DNA of 64,000 nt from Progne subis subis (taxonomy: Eukaryota; Chordata; Aves; Passeriformes; Hirundinidae), in the NCBI GenBank assembly GCA_022316685.1, contig JAKJHU010000531.1, forward strand, positions 88,826 through 152,825, read 5' to 3'. Every line of letters begins with the position of its first letter. The stretch's first letter is position 1. This document shows positions 21,760 to 31,540 of the stretch, piece by piece. Position numbers and translations under genes: made by a program. The notes under the pieces are model-generated. The model did no database searches. It saw only the letters and a program-made list of their open reading frames with translations, and had not been told where the DNA came from.

Positions 21760-23171
21760 GTCTTCCTTGAAGGCTCTCTCATCCCTCAGCCGCTTCCTGC
21801 AGTCTCTCCAAAAGTGTCCTTTATTTCCGCAGTAGAAACATACGCCTACTTCTTTTTTCTCCATCTGGGGAACCCTTCCCCCATTTCTCTGGGCCACTTG
21901 ACTTGTTTTGGGAGGGGCATAAATTCTCCTAGTTTCCCTTACTGCTGCCACCATCATTCTTACTTGTCTCTTGTGACTCTCTTCATCCCTTCTCACATAT
22001 ACTTTCTGTGCTTCCCTCAATAGCTCATCCAGGTCTCTATCTTGCCAATTATCTAATTTTTCTAACTTCTTTCTGATATCTTCCCATGATTTAGCCACAA
22101 ATTGTGTTTTTAACAGTGCTTGCCCCAACGGTGTCTCAGGGTCTAAGCCCGAGTACATCTGCAGGTTTTTTCTCAAGCGTTCTAGCCAATCCGTAGGTGT
22201 CTCCTCCTTTTTCTGTCTCTCATTAAATGCCTTGTTAATATTCTGCCCTCTTGGAACTGCCTCACGGATGCCCTGGATGATTATTGTTCTTAAATCCTGC
22301 ATGTGTCCCTGGTGTTCTGGGTTCTGATGATTCCAGTTGGGATTTTCTAACGGCCATTTAAGGTCTGCTTGTGGCCCTTGTGCATGCTGGGCATCCCAAA
22401 TGCGCATTCTTGCACGCCTAATCATATTTTTCTCCTCCGATGTAAAGAGGATTCCTAGGATGGATTGTAATTCATCCCAAGTATAAATGTTGGGACCCAA
22501 GAATTGGTCCACACTTTCTGATACTCCTAATGGATCCTCCAGTAGGTTCCCCATTTCCTTTTTAAAATCCCGCACATCCCCTGAGCTCAGTGAGACAGGA
22601 GTAAACCTTATTCTAGCCTGAGCCCCCCCCCCCCCATAGGCATTTCCCTTAAGGGATATAGGTTCTGTTGCCTTGCTCTTTGTCTAGTCACAGGACCTCT
22701 AGGTGGAGCCTCAGCTTGATCTTGTGCATTATCATCATCCGGGAGTGGAGGGGCTTGTAGCGGTACATACAGTGGTGGAACCAGGGGGACTTCTTCTTCC
22801 CTTTTCCCTCGTCTCCTAGTCTTACAAGGGTCAGGTTTCTCACTCAGGTTAAATAAAAACACTCCCGGGGTCTCAACCCAGATACTCGCATAATTACTTT
22901 CTTCCTGACTAAAAGGGGTCTTAGTATTGACCCACAGATTGAGCTTCTGCCTTACCCAATCTCCCGATAATCCATACATAGGCCAAAATACATTCTTCAA
23001 TATCTCCTTCCCACCTCATACTTCTACACAATAGTGTATCATCTTGGCCTTATCCTTATCCCCAGTCCCAGGATATTGCCTCCATTCTGCTAGCATAAAT
23101 CCTAACGGACTGTCTTTAGGTACAGGTGGGAGTTTCATGGGTGGAGGGGGCTTGCTCTTCCCCTGTCCCAT
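21757..23171 (-). pseudogene. ERV-C gag remnant
   Basis: Gag polyprotein. ATG at 23,171 opens with MGQGKSK, an N-myristoylation signal of matrix. Codon 52 is TGA (23,018-23,016), in an otherwise continuous frame to 22,608. The PPLY late-domain motif is at 22,778-22,767 in a proline-rich region. A 14-base homopolymer (22,623-22,636) marks a frame change into the capsid-nucleocapsid block (22,575-21,757, 272 residues). That block has capsid helices, a basic segment and one CCHC knuckle near 21,840-21,799. Gag ends in TAG. The homopolymer frame change could be a sequencing artefact; the TGA is less likely to be. Confidence 0.88.
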
Positions 23172-23373
23172 CTTCTGGAGTGCCTTCTATCACACGTACG
23201 CGATCACTCGCTTCCCCTTGTTCGTGGCCCACGCCCTCGCGGGCAATGGGAACCACACTACTGAGGGTCCATACTCGCTTGGGATGTCCGGCTGCCGGCT
23301 TCCCTCTCACACAGGCACACTCCAGGATACCCGACCCCGACCGAACGGCTACCCGTGTGAAACTTCACACAAT

Positions 23374-23379
23374 ACTCAC
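23374..23379 (-). promoter_or_regulatory. ERV-C predicted major splice donor
   Basis: GTGAGT on the minus strand, between the primer site and the gag start. The surrounding sequence aligns with the ERV-B leader around its GTAAGT donor (shared GTGCACA upstream, shared ATTG downstream). Confidence 0.55.
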
Positions 23380-23554
23380 GCGTCCTGCGTCTTCGTCCGG
23401 ACCTCTGTGCACAAAGTTTATAGGGTCGACCGGTCTCCTTTGCTTATGCCTCGAGTTTTAGGTTTGTCAGTGAGAGCGGGGTAGATAATAGGGATCCCGG
23501 GGCCACCTGAGGTGGGGCACCTCCCCAGTATTCCTATCCTACCAGAACATTCTC

Positions 23555-23572
23555 ATCCGAGTCACGGCACCA
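23555..23572 (-). other. ERV-C primer-binding site, tRNA-His
   Basis: On the minus strand TGGTGCCGTGACTCGGAT, an 18-base match to the tRNA-His 3' end, three bases after the 5' LTR. Confidence 0.9.
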
Positions 23573-23575
23573 AAT

Positions 23576-24042
23576 TGTTATAAATTGCACGACTCAAGGT
23601 TTTAGTCCCAATTAGAATTTTATTAATTACAGCAAGCGGGGCATAAGCAAAATACAGCGCTGGGCGACAGGGAGTTTGCACTCCGCCAACTGCCGCGCCT
23701 GGGCAAGTTTTTAGTCCCCCTTTTATCTTGCTTCTTTCTCCGATTGACGTGTCCTTCCTGTAGTACTCCGCGCATGTGCGGCGTATTGCAAGGGGGTCTT
23801 TTTCTGCCTCCCGGGGTGCAGGGATGAAGGCTGGTAGTCATCCTAGGCGCCTTCTTCTTTATATGGTAACTAAGCTTGAGTTCCTGAAACTTAAAGCTGA
23901 TTAAGCAAGTAGAGAAAAAAAAAAAGGATTGAGCAAGAGCATGTTTGCATATGGCTTTTCTATAGGCTTAGATAGTAACATAGTAACTTCTTGTTATCTT
24001 GAGTTAACTTCCAGTGAACAAAAACAGTTTATGTTTATCACA
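23576..24042 (-). repeat. ERV-C 5' LTR
   Basis: 467 bp, the same termini as the copy at 15,698-16,164, about seven substitutions between the two. Confidence 0.93.
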
Positions 24043-24960
24043 CAGGGATGTATTATATGCCAGAGAAAAAATAAATCTAGAATTAGGTAAGCCCCACAGG
24101 GAGGACGTCCTTTAGCCTACTGCCCCTTTGGGAGGGTCCAGGTGGATTTCACTGAGTTACCTAAAGTAGGGAGGCATAAGTATCTGTTAGTACTAGTAGA
24201 TCAATTAACTCACTGGGTAGAGGCATTCCCCGGTCCCCGGGCAACTGCCCAGGTAGTAGCTAAGAAATTATTAGAGGAAATAATAGCTAGATATGGGATT
24301 CCTGATTCCATAGATTCGGACCAGGGGACACCTTTCACTTCCAAAATCATAAAACACTTAGCAGATGCTCTGGGGATCCGATAGGAATACCATACACCAT
24401 GGCACCCCCAAAGCTCAGGGCAGGTGGAACAGATGAATCAAACACTGAAGGCACAACTATCAAAGCTTATGTTAGAAACCAGGATGTCCTGGGTAAAGTG
24501 CCTCCCCTTGGCCCTTCTAAACGTCAGGACCCAACCACACTCAGGGTCTGGACTATCTCCTTTTGAGATGCTATATAGAATACCATATGAGCACGGAATG
24601 CCCGTGGGACATCCTCGAGTCGAGGATAGACAAATACAGTCTTATCTTGTTTCAATTAATAAAAGTTTACAGGAGCTTCGAAAACGTGGTCTGGTATCAA
24701 AGAGCACTCCCCTGGGATTTGCAGTCCACAAGATCCAACCGAGTGATAAAGTGCTAATCAAGACGTGGAAAGAAACACCGCTGACTCCTCACTGGGAGGG
24801 ACCCTTCCTCGTCCTCCTGACCACTGACACCACAGTAAGAACCGCAGAAAAAGGTTAGACACATTCTTCTTGGGTAAAGAGAACTGAGCCACGAGACAAC
24901 CCTCCGCAGTAGAAAGTCACCTCTGCACCAGGGGATTTGAAGCTAAGAATTCACCGATAG
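24043..24960 (+). pseudogene. ERV-B integrase remnant, right part
   Basis: Continues the integrase after the ERV-C insertion. The two zinc-finger cysteines (GCIICQ) come first. The catalytic core is readable with D in VDFTELP, D in DSDQG and E in GQVEQMN, but a TAG near 24,382 lies between the last two. The C-terminal domain (IKTWKETPLTPHWEGPF) ends in stops near 24,856 and 24,910. The final pol stop at 24,958-24,960 is close to the next ATG at 24,966. Confidence 0.85.
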
Positions 24961-24965
24961 ACTCA

Positions 24966-25412
24966 ATGACCAGCGACTACTCGATAAGTTGTATCCAAGC
25001 AGGGTGTACCTGCTATCCTTTTGTTCATTTTAAGTGTGCTCATTGTAAAGAAATTTGGGTAGCTCATTGTTACAGGGGAGTCAAGCCTTGGAGCCTGTGT
25101 GAGAATTGCTTAGAGGAGAAAAGGAGGCTCACAGACCTTTTTCTATATGTTGCCACTGAAGCAGGTATATTAGAATTAGATTCCCCGGAGTAGTTCCATT
25201 TATACACAAACGGATTGAGGGGAAAACTAAAAATAAAAGCTGAACCTCTGGTAATTGAGTGTAAGAGGACAGTAAAAGTACCCTGTATAGTGGACCAAAT
25301 AAAATTGGCCAGGTGGGGACAGTACAAAAGGCACTATGCTCACAGGACAGACTATGGAGGCCCGGAAGAATACCCTTGCTGCCGAGAAGATAGTTTACCT
25401 CGCCGCCGGTAG
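24966..25412 (+). pseudogene. ERV-B copy of the Cys/His-rich accessory ORF
   Basis: ATG at 24,966, six bases after the pol stop. The first 75 codons hold C-x4-C-x-CYPFV-x3-C-x2-C-x6-HC-x-RG and a later C-x2-C, the same pattern as the ERV-C frame. An in-frame TAG (25,191-25,193) breaks it. The same frame then runs on to 25,412 and ends with PEEYPCCRED and a basic RRR, also as in ERV-C. Conservation of pattern, order and position in a second element supports this as a real gene of the lineage, now broken here. Confidence 0.7.
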
Positions 25413-26747
25413 CAACCCGGTGGGCAGAGACGAAGGCAGAGGGGTACACCAAGGGGCAATCCTAGTGATCCTGAGTCTAGCCATATACCCCACGAATAGC
25501 CTCCCCAACCCTGAGGGGCAGATGGGGCAGGAAAAAAATGCCTAAAGGAGACTCAGTGAGAGCCTACCTGGGGCCAAGATAAGATTTTCAAAGTACATTT
25601 TGACTGTCCAGAAATCCAAAAAGGGGAATTTGCTCTCACAACAAAAGTTAGTTTAAAATATGTGAATTAAAAGAAAAAACAATATACCTCAACCCAGTGG
25701 CAATGTCTAGAAAGAGGAAAGAGCTAGGTAGTATACCCGTAATTCCTAGATGTGAACAATGTAACAAAACTGTGTGAGTTAGGGGTAAGAAGGAGTCCAC
25801 CTTTGTAGCCTATTTGCAAGTAAACAAGCTGTGCTACGATCAGAATAATCTAGGAATGTGCACCCTGAACGGAAAAACCTATTGGATGGGGCAGAATACA
25901 AAACCCCAGAGAGCTGCTTTAAACAGTGGGCCCATCATCCTAAATATGTTAAGTGAGAACGATGAAAGGGTCTGTCTGAAGTTAGAACCTTCTGTTCCTC
26001 TAACAATGAGGAGGGGTGGACCCAGAAAGCAAGATACAGAAATTAGCTCAAGAATTAAAAAGACAAGAACTAGAGGCAAAAAGAAAAAAGATGGAGCAGG
26101 AAAGGATGAGGTCACTTAGTTAACAGTACGAACAATTAGAGAAACAATCTAGTGACTGGAGCTTGCCAGCCTCTAGCAAAAACCTGTTTGTAAACCTGGT
26201 GCAAGAAATTGCCACTGAATTAGGGCTGTCAAATTGCTGGATTTGTGGGGGATTAAAGTCAGCTGAGAGATAGCCCTGGAAGGGAGAGAGCCTAGCACCA
26301 GAACAACTTCTGAGATGGGATAACCAGATAATAAAAACCATGTCACAACCTGAGGAGTAGACCTTAGATAAACAAATAATAGGGACCACCTGCATTAGTA
26401 AAGAAATAGGGTAGTAAAGAATAGCCTGCAAAACATATAATAGAATACTATGGTCCCGCAACATGGGCTCAAGATGAGAGTTAGGGGTACAGAACTCCAG
26501 TCTACTTGCTCAACAGATTAATCAGGCTGCAAGCCGTAGTAGAAATAGTCTCGAATCACACCTCAGATGCTTTGGAGCTGCTGGCACAACAGCACTCACA
26601 GATGAGGGCTTTTGTGTAACAGAATAAAATCGCTCTAGACTACCTGTTAGCAGAAGAAGGAGGTGTGTGTGTTAAATTCAATAAATCTGAGTGTTGCATT
26701 GAAATAAACGATTACGGGGAGACTATTAAGGGACTAGCAGCTAAAAT
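25413..26747 (+). pseudogene. ERV-B env remnant (gammaretroviral type)
   Basis: Envelope pieces in several frames with many stops. A hydrophobic leader segment (VILSLAIYP) is near 25,460. Surface-subunit pieces lie at 25,814-26,060. A CWIC motif at 26,236-26,247 is the gammaretroviral CXXC isomerase-like site that pairs with the transmembrane subunit. From 26,519 a heptad-repeat region and the C...CC motif of the transmembrane subunit follow (26,668-26,697), here with seven residues before CC instead of the usual six. The region ends abruptly at about 26,747, before any membrane span, where ERV-A nucleocapsid sequence starts. Confidence 0.75.
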
Positions 26748-26847
26748 AAACTGGAAAAACCAGTGCCCAGAATTAAGAAAGGGTAATGAACATAGAAAAG
26801 GTGATCAGAAAAAGGAAAAAGTAGTTGCTCATGTAAAGGAGGACTGA
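26748..26847 (+). pseudogene. ERV-A gag, last 33 codons (nucleocapsid tail)
   Basis: Only the end of Gag is left: WKNQCPEL is the final part of a CCHC zinc knuckle, followed by a basic tail and the stop TGA at 26,845-26,847. The stop is in frame with the protease and is followed by AGGGGACTGGAGGG, a purine-rich context that fits read-through. The frame upstream runs without a break into the ERV-B transmembrane remnant, so a short chimeric frame exists across the junction. Confidence 0.7.
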
Positions 26848-29800
26848 AGGGGACTGGAGGGCCCTACCCTAGGGGACCCTCTGGTTATAGTTAAACTGGG
26901 GAACAAAGAAAAAGAAGTGAAATTTTTGATAGACACAGGGGCAACATTTTCAGTGTTAAATAAGGCCCTAATACCTGTAACCAATGACTATGTTATGGTA
27001 AAGGGGGCAACTGGTCAATCTGAAAGAGCTTATTTTTGCAAGCCATTGAAGTATAAATTGGGAAAACAGTGGGGCATCCATCGATTTTTATACATGCCTA
27101 ATGCTCCATCTGCACTTTTGGGCAGAGATTTGCTAGAGCAGCTGGAAGCAAGAATAATATTCAAAAATGGGGAAATTAGTTTGGAGGTAAAGGATCAACA
27201 ATATGTAGAACTCTTAGGCTTAATGCTAATAACCAAAGAAATTGAAGTGGTAAGTGAAAAGGAAAATTTTAGGAAAATAATGGATCAAGTATTTCCAGGA
27301 GTGTGGGCCTCCAATATACCAGGAAGAGCAAAGAATGCACTACCAGTGCAAATCAGGCTTAAAGAAGGAGGACAGCCAGTAAGGGTTAAACAATATCCCC
27401 TAAAGAAAGAAGATATAGAAGGGGTTAGCCCAATTATTGAGAACTTTCTGCAACTAGGACTACTGAGAGAGTGTCAATCTGATTTTAATACTCCTGTTCT
27501 GCCAGTAAAGAAACCTGATGGGTCATACAGATTAGTACAAGATTTAAGGGCTGTTAACAAGGTAACTGAAGACTTGTATCCAGTGGTTGCCAATCCCTAC
27601 ACCTTGTTAACCCGTTTAACACCTGAACTAACTTGGTTTACTGTTCTAGATCTAAAGGATGCTTTCTTTTGCCTCCCTTTCCATGAAGCCAGCCAGAAAA
27701 TTTTTGCATTTGAGTGGGAAAGCCCTAAAACTGGAAGAAAAACTCAGCTCATGTGGTGTGTGTTACCGCAGGGGTACAAGAACTCCCTCACTATATTTGG
27801 GGAACAGCTTGCCAAGGATTTAGAGTCCTGGGAACCTCCACCAGGAGAAGGACAGTTACTCCAGTATGTGGATGATCTCTTAATAGCCACCCGGACCCAG
27901 GAGACATGCTTGGACTGGACGGTAAGCATCCTAAACTTTCTAGGCCTGCAAGGGTATCGAGTATCCCAGAAGAAAGCCCAAATGGTGAGGCAAACAGTTA
28001 TTTACCTGGGTTATGAAGTGAGTGCTGGACAAAGGACTCTGGGGCAGGATCGCAAGGAAGCAATATGCCAGACCCCGAAACCTCAGACAGTGAAAGAACT
28101 GAGAACCTTTTTAGGCATGACAGGGTGGTGCAGACTGTGGATTTATAACTATGGGTTGCTTGTTAAACCTCTGTATGCCTTGATCACGGAAGGGAGCAGG
28201 GATCTTCAGTGGACAAAAGATGCAGCCCGAGCCTTCGACCAACTAAAGAAAGCCCTTATGTCAGCTCCAGCCCTGGGACTTCCAAACGTGAGTAAACCAT
28301 TTTTCCTGTTTTCTCATGAGAAGCAGAGGATTGCCTTGGGAATATTAGCACAGAACTTAGGCCCGTACCGGAGGGCAGTGGCCTATCTTTCCAAGCAACT
28401 GGACACAGCAGCTAAAGGATGGCCAGGGTGCCTCAGAGCAGTTGCAGCAGTAGCAATAAACATCCAAGAGGCACGCAAATTCACCCTAGGCCAGAAGATG
28501 ACTGTGCTAGTCTCACACAATGTCTGCAGTCCTTGAGGCAAAAGGGGGACACTGGCTCTCCCCACAGAGATTTCTGAAGTACCAAGCCATACTGGTAGAA
28601 CAAGATGATGTTGAAATTGTGGTAACTAACATTGTGAACCCAGCTTCCTTCCTCAGCAGGAGTATGGGAGAACCAGTGATCCATGACTGCCTGGAGACCA
28701 TTGAAGCCACCTACTCCAGCCACCAGGATCTGAAGGACACCCCGCTTGAGGATGCTGAGACCTGGTTTACTGATGGAAGCAGCTATGTCGTCAGTGGGAA
28801 AAAGCATGCTGGGTATGCAGTTACCACAAGCAAAGAAGTAATAGAGTCTGGACCATTACCAACTAATACATCTGCACAGAAGGCTGAAATAATTGCCTTT
28901 ATCTGAGCCCTAGAGCTGGCAAAAGGAAAAGAGATCAACATCTACACGGACTCAAGGTATGCATTCAGAGTGGTTCATGCTCACAGAGCCATCTGGAAGG
29001 AAAGAGGACTGCTGAATTCACAAGGCAAGAGTATTAAACATGCACAAGAGATACTGAGGCTATTAGATGCCATACAACTACCTGAGAGAGTAGCCATAAT
29101 GCACATCAAGGCACACCAAAAAGTGAGCTCTGAATTAGAAGAAGGGAATATGCTGGCAGACAGAGAGGCAAAAGAAGCAGCAAAAGGTGAGGTGCTGGAT
29201 AAGGCTGTTGAGGCAGCATTGATTCCAGATGGAAAAGTTTCTATTGAAGGTAAGCCAGTGTACAATAAGAAATTTATCAAGGTAGAAAAGGCAAGCTATA
29301 ACCAGGAAGGATGGGCTGTAACAGAAGAAGGGAAACTTGTAGTACCCTCCTATTTGTTGTGCTCATTAGTACAGAGGGAACATGAGAAAACACACTGGGG
29401 AATAGATGCTCTGTATAACCATTTGAAAGAAAGAATCATGGCCAGGAAATTGCAGGGCACAGTGATACAAGTAACTCGTCAGTGTAGTCTTTGCCTCCAA
29501 ACTAACCCTAAAAATACCCCAAAGCCTAAAGTGGGACAAATTGGGAAAGGTTGTGGACCTGGGCAACAATGGCAAATTGATTTTACAGAACTGCCCAGGA
29601 TGGGAAGGTATCATTACCTATTGGTGTTAACTGATTCCTTTTCAGGATGGCCAGAAGCCTTCCCTGCCAGGACAGCTAAGGCCCGAGAGGTGACCAAAGC
29701 GCTGTTGCCAGAAATAATACCACGATTTGGAGTTCCAGCCACCATATCCTCAGATAGGGGACCACACTTTATTTCAAAAATTGTGCAGCAAATAAGTCAC

Positions 29801-30191
29801 CACCTGGGAATAGACTGGGAGTTGCATACCCCATACCACCCTCAATCTAGTGGCCAGGCAGAAAAGATGAACCATTTGATTAAACAACAAATTGTGAGAT
29901 TGGGGCAAGAAGCAAATTTGCCCTGGCCTCAGGCTCTCCCATTGGCCTTGTTGCGAATTCGGACAAAACCAAGGGCAAAAGAGAAACTAAGCCCTTTTGA
30001 AATATTGTATGGAAGGCCATATGCAGTTCAAGGGGGAACAGCATCCATTCAAGTAGGGGAAGAAACCCTACATGGATATATGGTGGCCCTAAATAAACAA
30101 CTTAGAGAAATTGAGAAATATGTGGCTGGAACTCAAAACAGAGAACTAGATGGGCCAGTACCTGATGTACAACCTGGGGATTATGTGTATA
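26848..30191 (+). pseudogene. ERV-A pro-pol, main part
   Basis: Protease, reverse transcriptase, RNase H and integrase. In the first open block (from 26,917) the protease LIDTGA lies at residues 4-9, GRDLL follows as its C-terminal motif, and YVDD is at residues 317-320 (27,865-27,876). A one-step frame change occurs near 28,525. RNase H is then open to a TGA at 28,904-28,906 and continues in the same frame. The integrase block (28,970-30,199) has the HHCC finger (REHEKTH, CSLC) and the triad D204, D262, E298. At 30,191 the C-terminal domain is cut by ERV-L and resumes at 36,861. One frameshift, one stop and one insertion are all the damage seen. Confidence 0.9.
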
Positions 30192-30852
30192 TGTCCTAGG
30201 GTAACTTTATGATGCTTGTATCCCCAATCGTCTGTTCTGTTTGAACTCTGTATATTGAGTCCTGTGCCTTTAAGACTGGTTCTACGAGCAAGGAGAAGCG
30301 CGGAGTTTGTTTTGAGAAAACTGCCTGACTCCTCCACATTCTTCTCCGGACGGTGTTCGGCGGAGGCTTGGAGAGACTGCAGGACAGAGATCTTTTTGCT
30401 TTTAGTTAGTTTCAGCTAGCTAGGGCAGAGAAGTTCCCTGGACTGTTTTTTTTTCTTTCTTTTTTCTTGGAACTGTTTAAACCTGCTCTGGACTGAAAAC
30501 CCAGGGGAGCACTGGGGGCTGAACCTGCGGCCCACTGGGGCCTGGAGCTCGGCATTTTCCAGCAGCGCCGGAGGGACTGGGACTGAGGAGAGACTGAGAG
30601 AGAGCCGAGCTACACCCACGGCAAGAACTTTCTCAATTGGCCATCTCACTCCAGAACGAGAGGTTTTATTGTTTCATATTATTCATTCTTTATACTTGTA
30701 TGCACTTTATTTGTTTAGTAAAATAGTTTTTTCCACTTTTCTCCACAAAGGTTTTTTTTTCGGACTGGTTGGAGGGAGGGGCCACTTGGGTTTGCTTCCC
30801 GGAGGGATCCTATACAGGGGTTTTCCCCCAAATTTGTCTCCAAACCAGGACA
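30192..30852 (+). repeat. ERV-L 5' LTR
   Basis: Starts TGTCCTAGGGTAAC and ends AACCAGGACA. It includes a long T-rich tract near 30,446 and an AGTGGAG-type GC-rich block. The paired copy is at 36,202-36,860. Confidence 0.92.
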
Positions 30853-30862
30853 TACCCTTAAT

Positions 30863-30880
30863 TGGCGCCTACTGCGGGGC
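30863..30880 (+). other. ERV-L primer-binding site, tRNA-Lys-like
   Basis: TGGCGCCTACTGCGGGGC, ten bases after the LTR, matches the tRNA-Lys(1,2) primer site at about 14 of 18 positions by eye. The match is imperfect, so the tRNA is uncertain. Confidence 0.5.
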
Positions 30881-31173
30881 AAAAGAGAGTGGAAAAAACT
30901 TGTATTACTATTAACTGCATTTTTTTGTTGTTGTTGTTGTCCTTTGGGTAGGGATTAAACAGACAGTGGCCATGTTGCTTCTTGAAGTCCTAACGTCTCT
31001 TAGAATAGAGTCTTTTCTGCATTTCTGTTCCCTAGGCTTTTTGAGGTCTTAATACCTTTCTGGTCCCTAGGTTTGTTTTCCTACCCAGAAATAGCTCCAA
31101 TATTGTCCCTAACATACAGCTTTTACACTAGGGATGCACAAATTAGAATAGTTATTTTGCTGGGTTCGGTGAT

Positions 31174-31540
31174 TATGGCTTACAAGAAGCTTATAAAGAT
31201 ACTGGAGTTTGTTCTGGGTATGTTCAGTTTATGGTTCTTTCGTCCTACCCTGCGTCCTAGTTCCAGCAGCATGTTTTGGGGATTTATCAATAATTGCACC
31301 CAGTTTGTTAGAGGAGGAGTAGGGGATGAGGTTCTTCAGCCTCTTTTTTCCTTCTTCTCTTTTAAGTCAGTTACATCACTTTTGGAGAATGTTCAGGGTC
31401 TCCTGAATGTTAAAGACCCCACCTCCCTGGTATTTCACCTGGTGACTTTCCTCTATATGGCTTATAGCCTTTCTAGAATAAGTCACACACTGCTAAAACA
31501 CTGTAGGGCAGAAGATAGAGGCAAGGGAGCAGGGAGATAA
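31174..31540 (+). CDS. ERV-L hydrophobic leader ORF (possible Gag N-terminus in another frame)
   Basis: The frame is open from 31,073; the ATG at 31,174 has a good context (ATTATGG) and opens MAYKKLIKILEF. The product of about 121 residues is rich in Phe, Leu and Ser, with at least one possible membrane-associated segment near its start and another near its end (FHLVTFLYMAYSL). It overlaps by 44 bases an open frame that runs from 31,497 through gag without its own ATG. It may therefore be the true Gag start separated by a one-base indel, or a separate small protein. I do not recognise a domain. Confidence 0.45.

Larger units (their letters stand above)
15698..24042 (-). mobile_element. ERV-C: gammaretrovirus-like provirus (tRNA-His primer), antisense in the ERV-B integrase
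   Basis: 8,345 bp with 467-bp LTRs that differ at about seven positions, and a perfect CAGG duplication. Reading along the minus strand: LTR, tRNA-His primer site, leader with a GTGAGT donor, gag, pro-pol, an accessory frame, env, purine tract, LTR. It is complete in layout but defective. Gag has a stop and a frameshift, pol has a stop and at least two frameshifts, and env has stops and an internal deletion. The proteins resemble ERV-B closely, so the two are sister lineages with different primers. Confidence 0.93.
9894..26747 (+). mobile_element. ERV-B: decayed gammaretrovirus-like provirus (tRNA-Trp primer), lacking a 3' LTR
   Basis: It begins with a 649-bp LTR and a perfect tRNA-Trp primer site. 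Degraded gag, pro, pol, an accessory frame and env follow in retroviral order, ending in the env transmembrane region where it abuts the ERV-A nucleocapsid remnant. No 3' LTR or purine tract is present, so the 3' end and most of ERV-A gag were lost together. Inside it lie a solo LTR (13,037-13,796) and the antisense provirus ERV-C (15,698-24,042). Its own sequence carries many stops and frameshifts and a deletion between protease and polymerase. Confidence 0.8.

Noticed and set aside
26665..26847. Separate small gene
   Set aside because: The open frame is a chance fusion of the ERV-B transmembrane remnant and the ERV-A nucleocapsid tail.
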